Shown: positions 1 through 5,434 of the stretch, piece by piece
Numbering within the stretch: the first letter of the stretch is position 1
Layout: every line of letters starts with the position of its first letter
Origin: JANQKX01 sp039028695
GTDB taxonomy: Bacteria > Pseudomonadota > Alphaproteobacteria > Kiloniellales > Kiloniellaceae
Length of the DNA stretch: 7,227 nucleotides
Assembly (NCBI GenBank): GCA_039028695.1
Contig: JBCCHN010000188.1
Coordinates: forward strand, 1 to 7,227
Direction of reading: 5' to 3'
Translations under genes and position numbers: made by a program
Notes under the pieces: generated by a model
Seen by the model: the letters and a program-made list of their open reading frames with translations, nothing else
Told to the model about the DNA's origin: nothing
The model's database searches: none

Positions 1-1
1 C

Positions 2-1900
2 GATATCACCGACCCGGTCCCGGTCTCGACGGATTTCAGCGATTCGGCGCAGGCCTTTCACAAGGCCTCGCAAGTCTTTTCCATGCCCTACTACCTGGTG
101 CCCGGCAACCACGATGTGGGCGAAAAGATTCACCCGGCCCTACCCAAAGTCGATGACCAGGTATCCATTACCAAACGCGCCATCGAGCAGTACGAGCAAC
201 ACTTCGGACAACAACGCTATAGCTTCGAGGTCGAGGGCTGCCTTTTTTTGGTGATCAACAGCCTTTTGCTGAACTCAGGACTTGCGGAAGAACGGGAGCA
301 ATGGACCTGGCTGGAACAGACTCTCCTGGATCATGCCGGAAAGCGGATCTTCGTTTTTGCCCACTATCCCCTTTATCTTTCCGCAAAGGATGAGCCGGGC
401 TATTACGATAACATCGACGAGCCCGGGCGATCCCGCCTGCTCGACCTTTTGGAACAATACCGGGTTGAAGGCTACTACGCGGGTCACGTTCACAATTTTT
501 TCTACAATTTACGAAAGGGCATGCACCAGTTCGTGCTGCCGTCGACGGGCATCATCCGACATGACTATATGGAGTTTTTTCGCGACTCTCCGACGCGGGA
601 CATGGGCCGCTTCGACCCGGCCAAACTAGGGTTCTTTTGGGTGGAGGTCTTTGCCGAGGGTCATGTGCCCCACTTCATTCGCACCAGTGATATAGGTGGC
701 AGTAATGCACGCAGCGGCGAAGAAAGCGCTCTTCGCACCCATTCCTGGAACGCGATTGGAGCCACGGTCACCGTGGATTTGCGCCTGCCCTGGTGTGAGG
801 AGGCGGATATCCCCACGCCCTGGGGCCTGGAGATTTTCGAACGCAAGCTGGTGCGCAACGACTACCCCCTGGCCGCCCTTTGGGAGATGGGGATTCGGGA
901 CCTGCGCATTCCCATATCCGATCTATTAAATCCACGGGTCTTGCAGCGGGTCAAAGACCTCTCGGCGCTGGGACATGGTTTTACCGTGGTTCTGTTCGGC
1001 CCACCCGACGCAGCCCGTCGGGCCGTTCTCGCGGACCCGGCCGTAAAGGTGAAGGCCGTCGAGGTGGTCGCCCTGTTAGACCAATGGTCGGACTTCGCCC
1101 AGCCGCTGCAAGAGCTGCGCGAGGATGCTGATTTTGAGGTCTACCTGCATGCGGTGCGGCCCGAGGTGGAGGGCTGGACTACCCATCACGGCCTCCACGT
1201 GGATTTGCAAGACGAGATCGATTGGGTGCTGCGTCAGGACCAGCTGTCGACGGCGGTGGACGGCTTCGTCTTCGGCACCCGGCGCGGCATGTCGCCGGTC
1301 GAGGGCTATGAGGCCGTTGCGGGCCTGCTCGCCGGCACGGGCTATAAACCCCTGTTCCACATCCCGTGTGTTGCCATGGATTGGGTGATGAAACCCAACG
1401 ATGCCTTGGCCGCGCGAGAAGAACTGGCCCGGGTGGCCGAAGCCCTTTTGCTGGCACGGGCCAAGCCGGAACTATCCTTCGTGATCGATAACTTTGTCCA
1501 GTTGGACCGGGGCTACTGTAACTGCAGCGGGCTGGTCGACCGTTTGTATAACCCAAAGGACGGGAGCCGGTTGGTGGCGTCCCTGAACGCCCTCTTGCCA
1601 GCGCCGTTGGGAAAGCTGACATCTTACGAAATCGAGGCGGGCAGGGTCCTCTCCGCCGAGGGGGATGGGGGCCTGTTGTTCTTGCTCACCGGAAGCGGGG
1701 CGGTGGCTTCCACCGATCTTAACAACCCTCTCCCCGAGAAGATCGCCACCACGCCGGGCCACTTGACCGATCTGGTCACAGGAAGGACCATCGAGACCAC
1801 GCTACGCGCCGCAATCGAAGCCAGGGCCGGCGAACGCCAAACCACCACGCCAGCCCTACTGCGCCTGGACGATGTTGGAATTCTTTTGAACGATAGATGA
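2..1900 (+). CDS. Calcineurin-like metallophosphoesterase with long TIM-barrel-like C-terminal region (5' partial)
   Basis: The reading frame is open from base 2, so the true start lies left of the window; the ATG at 83 is internal. The visible 632 residues begin with DITD, which probably follows a Gly as the GDxxD metal-binding motif. GNHD is at residues 35-38, an Asn-Ser (VINS) at about 86-87, AHYP at 120-123 and GHVH at 161-164. Together these are the metal ligands of the calcineurin-like phosphoesterase superfamily, so hydrolysis of a phosphomono- or diester at a two-metal centre is expected; the substrate is unknown. From about residue 240 the protein continues for nearly 400 residues with alternating strands and helices, then a short beta-rich tail from about 560. 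The VIDNF and DRGYCNCSGLVDR segments near residue 495-510 recall the late strands of glycoside-hydrolase TIM barrels, but that is inference. No signal peptide can be judged. Its GC content and codon use match greB, not the genes that follow. Confidence 0.88.
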   Translation, partial: DITDPVPVSTDFSDSAQAFHKASQVFSMPYYLVPGNHDVGEKIHPALPKVDDQVSITKRAIEQYEQHFGQQRYSFEVEGCLFLVINSLLLNSGLAEEREQWTWLEQTLLDHAGKRIFVFAHYPLYLSAKDEPGYYDNIDEPGRSRLLDLLEQYRVEGYYAGHVHNFFYNLRKGMHQFVLPSTGIIRHDYMEFFRDSPTRDMGRFDPAKLGFFWVEVFAEGHVPHFIRTSDIGGSNARSGEESALRTHSWNAIGATVTVDLRLPWCEEADIPTPWGLEIFERKLVRNDYPLAALWEMGIRDLRIPISDLLNPRVLQRVKDLSALGHGFTVVLFGPPDAARRAVLADPAVKVKAVEVVALLDQWSDFAQPLQELREDADFEVYLHAVRPEVEGWTTHHGLHVDLQDEIDWVLRQDQLSTAVDGFVFGTRRGMSPVEGYEAVAGLLAGTGYKPLFHIPCVAMDWVMKPNDALAAREELARVAEALLLARAKPELSFVIDNFVQLDRGYCNCSGLVDRLYNPKDGSRLVASLNALLPAPLGKLTSYEIEAGRVLSAEGDGGLLFLLTGSGAVASTDLNNPLPEKIATTPGHLTDLVTGRTIETTLRAAIEARAGERQTTTPALLRLDDVGILLNDR

Positions 1901-2208
1901 TTGGCACGTCGAGAGGAGGATCCCCGAAGCGACAGATCGTCCAAACATGTCAGTGCGGGTTACTCAGGACCCGGGCCTGGTCTTTGCTGCCCAGACTGTG
2001 ACTTCGGTTAACTACAATAAGATTACTCGTTCCGCGGGTTCTTCTCAATGGTCTGCTTGATAGGTTCCCAAATAACTTGGTGTTAAGACTTGCTGACCCG
2101 GGGATAAATTTCTGATGACGCTTTACGTGCCATCGACACTGTTTTGCTCTGCTTCTCTGGCACAAAATTTCCATTGAATTTTTGAAGGAGCAAAGCCCAA
2201 TACTTGAA
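1901..2208. other. Convergent intergenic stretch without a supported gene
   Basis: About 308 bases lie between the phosphoesterase stop and the stop of the minus-strand cluster. I see no tRNA, no recombinase site and no convincing gene. A minus-strand open frame at 1950-2174 has no ribosome binding site and an Arg/Ser-rich translation without a domain-like pattern. A weak hairpin can form at 1966-1984 (AGGACC pairing with GGTCTT, loop of seven, one G-U), which could be part of a terminator, but it lacks a proper T run. The nested inverted repeat at 2143-2194 is listed separately. The change from GC-rich to mixed composition happens here, so this may contain the left boundary of an insert. Confidence 0.5.
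2143..2194. repeat. Imperfect nested inverted repeat
   Basis: TTTGCTC plus CTTC (2143-2149, 2152-2155, two-base bulge between them) is matched by GAAGGAGCAAA at 2184-2194. Inside it AAAATT (2164-2169) pairs with AATTTT (2177-2182) around a seven-base loop. The structure lies just beyond the stop codon of the minus-strand cluster at 2209, where a transcript end is expected. Neither strand shows a T run directly after the outer stem, so a classical intrinsic terminator is not supported; it may still protect an RNA end or be chance. Confidence 0.35.
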
Positions 2209-2415
2209 TTAGTTACCGCTCCTTAGTTTTCTCAGACTTGTCCAAAAAAGCGCGACCGCACAGATCAATATCGCGCCCGAGGTTACGTAAAAGCCAGCCT
2301 TATAGCTGAGGCTCTGGCCGTGTGAGGTATTGTGCTCTGATAGCCACATACCGACCGTCAGCAGAATCAGAATGACCGACAGGGCCATCTTTGCAATTTG
2401 CCAAGCCACCCTCAT
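2209..2415 (-). CDS. Small two-helix membrane protein, unknown function
   Basis: Sixty-eight residues starting with MRVAWQIAK. Hydrophobic segments at about residues 8-25 and 41-58 are separated by a polar loop containing SEHNTSHGQSLSYK, and the end is basic (LRKLRSGN). The positive-inside rule suggests that both ends are cytoplasmic and the loop faces the periplasm. The frame can be extended to a TTG at 2430, but the ATG at 2415 is better: it overlaps the upstream stop as ATGA and has GGAAGGA about six bases before it. The overlap implies translational coupling with the 141-aa gene, and this is the last gene of the minus-strand cluster. I do not recognise a family. A membrane partner for the proteins encoded upstream is possible but is only inferred from position. 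Confidence 0.72.
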   Translation of the reverse strand: MRVAWQIAKMALSVILILLTVGMWLSEHNTSHGQSLSYKAGFYVTSGAILICAVALFWTSLRKLRSGN

Positions 2416-2837
2416 TTGGGATCCTTCCAACGCTTCTTGGGAGGCGCAACCTTGGCAAGCTCATTAGCTATGGGACCGCACTCTCCGATGATCTCAATGT
2501 GAGTCACCTTGTCATAGTTGCCGACATAGACATTCACCATACTATCCTGAAAATCATCCAGTGGCACGCTTGGGTCATGTTTGGAACCAATGTTGTCTTG
2601 GAGCATGCCAAGAGGTTTCCTTCCCAGAAACAGAATCCAGATGGCGTCACATTTTGTGTCGTGTGTCCACCGGCATAATTCAAGCTCTGGAAGCTGCTCC
2701 GCCAAATCAGCGCAGCCCTGTCGGCGCAGGGACGCCTTAACCTTGGCCATGAATTCTGGCAGTAATTCGCAGATCTTTCCCATACTTCCTTTTTTAGAAG
2801 TGGCCTCGGCCCGAGCCCCTGTTTCCGACTTCGTCAC
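2412..2837 (-). CDS. Hypothetical protein, 141 aa; immunity-like alpha/beta protein
   Basis: I chose the GTG at 2837 because GGAG lies seven bases before it (2845-2848). This start overlaps the end of the preceding gene by 44 bases. An ATG at 2783 (123 aa) would remove the overlap and begin right at the folded part (MGKICELLPEF), but its AAGGA is only about three bases away. The first 18 residues of the long form are Lys/Ser/Ala/Glu-rich and probably disordered. The rest has a helix (about 20-50) ending in DLAEQLPELEL, then a Cys-containing segment CRWTHDTKC, a hydrophobic strand AIWILF, and near the end a strand VNVYVGNYDKVTHIEII. That order of a Cys-rich strand followed by a D/N-x-G/K-x-V-x-x-IE-type strand resembles small proteins often found near polymorphic toxins, which is a weak resemblance from memory. 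No catalytic signature or signal peptide is visible, so it should be cytoplasmic. Confidence 0.68.
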   Translation of the reverse strand: MTKSETGARAEATSKKGSMGKICELLPEFMAKVKASLRRQGCADLAEQLPELELCRWTHDTKCDAIWILFLGRKPLGMLQDNIGSKHDPSVPLDDFQDSMVNVYVGNYDKVTHIEIIGECGPIANELAKVAPPKKRWKDPK

Positions 2838-3105
2838 CTTTCAACTCCGTCTGGGCTTTCTTAAGCTCTTCAAGCGCCTCACCATATTCGCGCATGGCAT
2901 TCTCCAAGTGCGCCATAGCTTTGCTCCAGGCCTCATTCGAGATCGCGGGGTGGGATTGATCCCGGCCATGCTCGCTTAGCAGCGGCAGCAGAGCGCCGTT
3001 CAAGTGGTTGAGCGCGCCTGAGTGACCTGCATTGGCCTTTATGAGGGATTCTATTACTGCTTCCGTCTTAAGTTCCATGATTTGCCTATCAACTGTGCCT
3101 GCCAT
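2794..3105 (-). CDS. Small predicted all-helical protein, unknown function
   Basis: From the ATG at 3105 the product is 103 residues and starts MAGTVDRQIMELK. The frame extends to a GTG at 3135 without a ribosome binding site, and a second ATG at 3078 has a weak AGG six bases before it, so the start is uncertain. The sequence is predicted to be mostly helical: a first helix around MELKTEAVIESLIKAN, a middle helix with LNHLNGALLPLL, and a long amphipathic helix AMREYGEALEELKKAQTEL that may form a coiled coil. The C-terminal tail is Gly/Arg-rich and looks flexible. The end overlaps the GTG start of the next gene. I do not recognise a family. It has no signal peptide or membrane segment. A small helical partner or adaptor for a neighbouring product would fit, but this is inference. 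Confidence 0.62.
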   Translation of the reverse strand: MAGTVDRQIMELKTEAVIESLIKANAGHSGALNHLNGALLPLLSEHGRDQSHPAISNEAWSKAMAHLENAMREYGEALEELKKAQTELKGDEVGNRGSGRGHF

Positions 3106-3149
3106 GTTATTGTTCACCAGTGGATCGCAAAACACCCACAGCGCTGCGA

Positions 3150-3662
3150 CTAAAGTACTTCTGCCAATCTGGTCTCAATTGAATCGTCATCCATGCCAAG
3201 TATCACTGCCGCAATTTTGACCTGCCCCTTAGATGCTGCAAGCGCGGCCATGATGCAAAGAGCCATGTCTTGGTCCCATGCCCCAGCACTATGTCGCGCG
3301 ACACATTCCGGTATGAGCTGGAGCGCCTCGTTATACGGACTTAGTAATTGGTCGGGAACAGCCGGACCCTTACCCATCCCTCTAGCTATCTCAATGGATG
3401 CCGGAAGGGAAAAGAAGCTGGCGTCGACCGGGCTGTCTGCGCTCAAACAGATTCGAACCAAGTGAGGCACTGCGGCATAGGAGGCTGTGTAAACATCGCC
3501 CTGGTGGCACAACGCTGACCACAAAGAGAACCAAGGCTCCGCCTTATGATCGGCACAGGGCTGGGTCATACCCTCTAGGCTGCGAAGCAACCCAGGTGTG
3601 TCAGACGCGCTGCCATAGGCATGCGTTAGGTTCTGCCATCGAGAGGAATTAAGCGAGAGCAA
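3150..3662 (-). CDS. Hypothetical protein, 170 aa, with conserved CHQGDVYTASYAAVPH segment (HEAT-like?)
   Basis: First gene of the minus-strand cluster. The only start available after the upstream in-frame TGA is TTG at 3662; its ribosome binding site is poor. The product opens with LSLNSSRWQNLTHAYGSASD, which has the look of a genuine N terminus. The most striking part is WFSLWSALCHQGDVYTASY at about residues 44-62 followed by AAVPHLVRI. I recall this Trp- and His-containing block from a widespread family of uncharacterised bacterial proteins, several of them encoded near toxin or secretion loci, but no reaction is known to me. The remainder is predicted to be helical, with a run of paired helices (LPASIEIARGMG, YNEALQLIPECVARH, DMALCIMAALAASKG) like HEAT or armadillo repeats. 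It lacks a signal peptide and is probably a cytoplasmic protein-binding protein. The next gene begins 44 bases beyond its TAG, or about 14 if the GTG at 3135 is used. Confidence 0.8.
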   Translation of the reverse strand: MLSLNSSRWQNLTHAYGSASDTPGLLRSLEGMTQPCADHKAEPWFSLWSALCHQGDVYTASYAAVPHLVRICLSADSPVDASFFSLPASIEIARGMGKGPAVPDQLLSPYNEALQLIPECVARHSAGAWDQDMALCIMAALAASKGQVKIAAVILGMDDDSIETRLAEVL

Positions 3663-3706
3663 CTCTGAGACCCAAATTGAAAGTACAAGGTGAATAAATC
3701 ATTTGA

Positions 3707-3735
3707 TTGACTAAAACGCAACCCGAAGTTATTCA
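3707..3735 (+). promoter_or_regulatory. Weak candidate promoter for the plus-strand lipoprotein cluster
   Basis: TTGACT (3707-3712, five of six) is followed after 17 bases by TATTCA (3730-3735, three of six). A second possibility is the TTCACT at 3740 with TGCTAG at 3762-3767, 16 bases apart. Either would overlap the promoter facing the other way, so the two clusters may be controlled together. The -10 elements are poor; an activator might be needed. Confidence 0.22.
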
Positions 3736-3747
3736 TCTTTTCACTTT

Positions 3748-3775
3748 GTTATGTTTGAGTGTGCTAGGGTGTCAA
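3748..3775 (-). promoter_or_regulatory. Sigma70-like promoter for the minus-strand cluster
   Basis: Read on the minus strand, a perfect TTGACA (3775-3770) is followed after 16 bases by CATAAC (3753-3748), which matches four of six positions of the -10 consensus. Transcription would begin near 3740 and leave a leader of about 80 bases before the TTG at 3662. It sits in the only sizeable gap upstream of the cluster, the divergent region shared with the lipoprotein genes. Confidence 0.5.
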
Positions 3776-3820
3776 TGAACAAGGCAACTGGGAGAATTGG
3801 TTCTCTGGATGGGCCTTAAG

Positions 3821-3824
3821 GGAG
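3821..3824 (+). promoter_or_regulatory. Ribosome binding site deciding the first lipoprotein start
   Basis: AAGGGAG ends at 3824, eight bases before the TTG at 3833. The earlier in-frame TTG (3797) and ATG (3809) have GGGAG too close and too far away respectively. Choosing 3833 also puts the lipobox cysteine at residue 21, as in the paralogue next door. Confidence 0.55.
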
Positions 3825-3832
3825 TAAGTGGA

Positions 3833-4285
3833 TTGGGTGAAAGGCCGAGTTTGGGAATTTTGTTTTCCGCTCTGGCTTTGGCCTTAGGCGCCTGTGTCAC
3901 GACCGTTCAGGATCAGCTGGAAGCGAAGAGCTATGCGCCCATGACAGCTGAAGAAATCACAGAACTTGTCGCTGGCAAGACGCTGTTCGTTGAGGATCAG
4001 CCATTTATTTTTTATGAAACGGGCGGACGGACATGGGTGAATTGGAAGTACTCGCTTGAACTGGAGACTCCTGACGATACCGAAACGCCGTTCGGTACAT
4101 GGCATGCGCGCAGCCCTAACCTCCTGTGCCAATCAGGACCAGACCGAGCACGTGGAGAATCCTGCTCCGCGTACTTTCGTTCAGGACCGAAAATAGCATC
4201 TGTGCTTCAAGGAAAGGCGAGACACTTTGAGGTGCTCGACTACAAGGAAGGAAACCTGATTCCCAGCGATTCTTTGGCTAATTAG
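3833..4285 (+). CDS. Predicted lipoprotein, tandem paralogue 1 (DUF995-like)
   Basis: The TTG start gives 150 residues; earlier in-frame starts at 3797 (TTG) and 3809 (ATG) would lengthen the N terminus by 12 and 8 residues. Residues 1-20 form a lipoprotein signal peptide with lipobox LGAC, Cys21 being the lipidated residue; Val at +2 does not signal inner-membrane retention, so an outer-membrane location is likely. The mature part has MTAEEITELVAGKT at its start, then GTW, PNLLC, a second Cys in SCSAYF, and YKEGNLIP close to the end. All of these are shared with the next gene, and the two cysteines may form a disulfide in the periplasm. The general pattern (LxGKT near the N terminus, GxW and LC in the middle, a later Cys) resembles the DUF995 family of proteobacterial lipoproteins; this assignment is from memory. 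The function is unknown. It appears to lead the plus-strand cluster. Confidence 0.8.
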   Translation: MGERPSLGILFSALALALGACVTTVQDQLEAKSYAPMTAEEITELVAGKTLFVEDQPFIFYETGGRTWVNWKYSLELETPDDTETPFGTWHARSPNLLCQSGPDRARGESCSAYFRSGPKIASVLQGKARHFEVLDYKEGNLIPSDSLAN

Positions 4286-4331
4286 GTGAAAGGTCCTGAG
4301 AAAACAATGTCAAAGGAAGCTTTAGGTGAAA
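4282..4331 (+). repeat. Ten-base direct repeat around the second lipoprotein start
   Basis: TTAGGTGAAA occurs at 4282-4291, covering the stop codon of the first lipoprotein gene, and again at 4322-4331, covering the GTG start of the second. The copies are 40 bases apart. A related GGTGAAAGG also lies at 3836-3844, just inside the first gene. These may be traces of the duplication that made the two genes, or chance. Confidence 0.35.
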
Positions 4332-4769
4332 CGGATTAACTGTGTTTGGATCGCGTTCGCCGGGGTCGTGCTGATCTTAAGCGGCTGCGCCACACCTAAG
4401 GAAGACCTTCTTGAAGAAGGCCATACGTCTATGACCACAGACGAGATTACAGAGCTGATATCAGGCAAGACCTATACCGAGGAAGGATGGGCGGTCTACC
4501 ACGCCCCGGACGGAACATATGATATGGCCTGGATCAGATGGGTTGACCAGGGCATTCCTGAGCACCGTTGGACCGGGACTTGGTGGGTCGAGGAACCTAA
4601 CAAGCTTTGCTTCGGACTTACTTGGAACGATGCTCAGAGGTGTTCGGAGTACTATCAGTTCGGTGACCAGATCAGCCGGTTGTACGGGCTTGATCGGAAA
4701 GATACTCATCGCTCTCAATACAAACAAGGTAACCTATATCCTCGTGAAGATAGCCAGGGCGAGCAATAG
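4326..4769 (+). CDS. Predicted lipoprotein, tandem paralogue 2 (DUF995-like)
   Basis: The GTG start at 4326 has AAAGGA eight bases upstream (4312-4317) and gives 147 residues. The signal peptide has Lys2-Arg3, a hydrophobic core and lipobox LSGC with Cys21; Ala at +2 fits outer-membrane sorting. The mature protein parallels its upstream neighbour: MTTDEITELISGKT, then GTW, PNKLC, CSEYYQFG and YKQGNLYP, with the same two cysteines spaced by a short loop. Between these anchors the two diverge strongly. This copy is richer in Trp and has a more charged C terminus (REDSQGEQ). The gene begins 40 bases after the stop of paralogue 1. It is followed after 23 bases by a gene with its own ribosome binding site, so co-transcription is likely. 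The function is not known; an envelope-located binding or inhibitor protein is possible. Confidence 0.85.
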   Translation: MKRINCVWIAFAGVVLILSGCATPKEDLLEEGHTSMTTDEITELISGKTYTEEGWAVYHAPDGTYDMAWIRWVDQGIPEHRWTGTWWVEEPNKLCFGLTWNDAQRCSEYYQFGDQISRLYGLDRKDTHRSQYKQGNLYPREDSQGEQ

Positions 4770-4792
4770 TCAAACGAATCGGAGTCTCTAAT

Positions 4793-5113
4793 TTGCGCGC
4801 TGTCATTATTCTAACTGCTGTTTTCTTGGTCCTCGCAGCGGTAGCCTTTTTGGGGTGGGGTGGATTTGCGCTGATGGTGCTTGGCGCGATTTTGATATTG
4901 ATCTGCCTTACCGGCCTGGGCAATTGGGCAGCTTGGGAGCCTCGTCCCACGGCTTTTCCTCAAACAGAACTTGACCAAGCAACTTGGCGCAAAGATGTTT
5001 TTGGCAAAAAGAAGACTTGGGCTATCGGATTGCTTATCGCGATCGTTCTTTTGCTGATCGGTTATTTTTTGTCCGACGTGCCGGGTCCGCTCAGTGATTT
5101 TGCTCCGCTCTGA
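4793..5113 (+). CDS. Small three-helix membrane protein, unknown function
   Basis: TTG at 4793 is preceded by GGAG (4781-4784) at eight bases, the same arrangement as in the two lipoprotein genes. The product has 106 residues. Hydrophobic segments lie at about residues 3-20, 23-42 and 75-93, with a polar stretch of some 30 residues between the second and third that contains a Trp/Pro-rich part (NWAAWEPRPTAF) and a basic end (WRKDVFGKKK). The basic loop should be cytoplasmic, which places the N terminus inside, segments 1-2 as a hairpin, and the C terminus (SDVPGPLSDFAPL) in the periplasm. The first segment could instead be read as a signal anchor. I do not recognise a family. Its place between lipoprotein genes and small soluble genes suggests an envelope role, but that is inference from position only. 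Confidence 0.75.
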   Translation: MRAVIILTAVFLVLAAVAFLGWGGFALMVLGAILILICLTGLGNWAAWEPRPTAFPQTELDQATWRKDVFGKKKTWAIGLLIAIVLLLIGYFLSDVPGPLSDFAPL

Positions 5114-5184
5114 TTTTGAGGATCAAAGGCGCTTCCTGCTCGCCCAAACATCCTATTCACCGAGGGTCAAAAAATGGGACCCAC

Positions 5185-5433
5185 ATGAACAAGTCATTTG
5201 AAGTCTTCTTTTTCAGTGACAAGCAATACGAAAAGCTGACTGCCGAAATCCACTTTGCCGGACAAATCTTATGTCAGATCAGTATGGACCGAGTTCCAGA
5301 TAATATGGAAATAGAGTTCTTCCATGAGCAGTATCAAATGGAGTCGGAGCCAAAGATGAAGTTCCCACTGGGCGAATTCATATCGGTTCTTGAAGAGGTC
5401 AAAAGCGACCTGGTAGTCAGTTACCAGCCTTGA
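5185..5433 (+). CDS. Small hypothetical protein, 82 aa, possible immunity-type protein
   Basis: The frame is open from a TTG at 5116, but the ATG at 5185 is preferred: the upstream 23 codons look non-coding (Pro/Ser/His-rich) and GGGA (5176-5179) lies five bases before it. The product starts MNKSFEVFFFSDKQYEKL. The pattern AEIHFAGQILCQISMDR, then MEIEFFHEQYQ and finally an amphipathic helix FPLGEFISVLEEVKSDLV, reads as two or three beta strands followed by a helix. I recall a widespread family of short proteins with a similar AEI-x-F-x-GQ...IEF arrangement and no known activity, some of them near polymorphic toxins; this is a weak memory-based link. It is acidic, with no signal peptide or membrane segment. 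Its TGA is followed after a single base by the ATG of the next gene, so the two are almost certainly translated from one message. Confidence 0.75.
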   Translation: MNKSFEVFFFSDKQYEKLTAEIHFAGQILCQISMDRVPDNMEIEFFHEQYQMESEPKMKFPLGEFISVLEEVKSDLVVSYQP

Positions 5434-5434
5434 G

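Noticed and set aside
1179..1622. Minus-strand 147-codon open frame inside the phosphoesterase gene
   Set aside because: Pro/Arg/Gly-rich shadow typical of antisense frames in GC-rich coding DNA.
1966..1984. Hairpin after the phosphoesterase gene as a rho-independent terminator
   Set aside because: Six-base stem with one G-U pair and only three Ts afterwards; too weak to list as a terminator.
2060..2090. Integron attC-like GTTAAGAC core
   Set aside because: A single GTTAAGA is present, but no matching complementary core at the needed distance and no repeated copies between the small genes.
1950..2174. Minus-strand 74-codon open frame after the end of the minus cluster
   Set aside because: No ribosome binding site, Arg/Ser-rich translation without hydrophobic or structural pattern; could be a relic but cannot be supported.
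2581..2979. Plus-strand 132-codon open frame
   Set aside because: Runs antisense through two better-supported minus-strand genes; translation is rich in Ser, Arg, Pro and Cys without a domain pattern.
5164..5182. GGGTC/GACCC hairpin over the ribosome binding site of the 82-aa gene as a riboregulator
   Set aside because: Only five base pairs; no larger conserved fold or ligand-binding architecture is visible.
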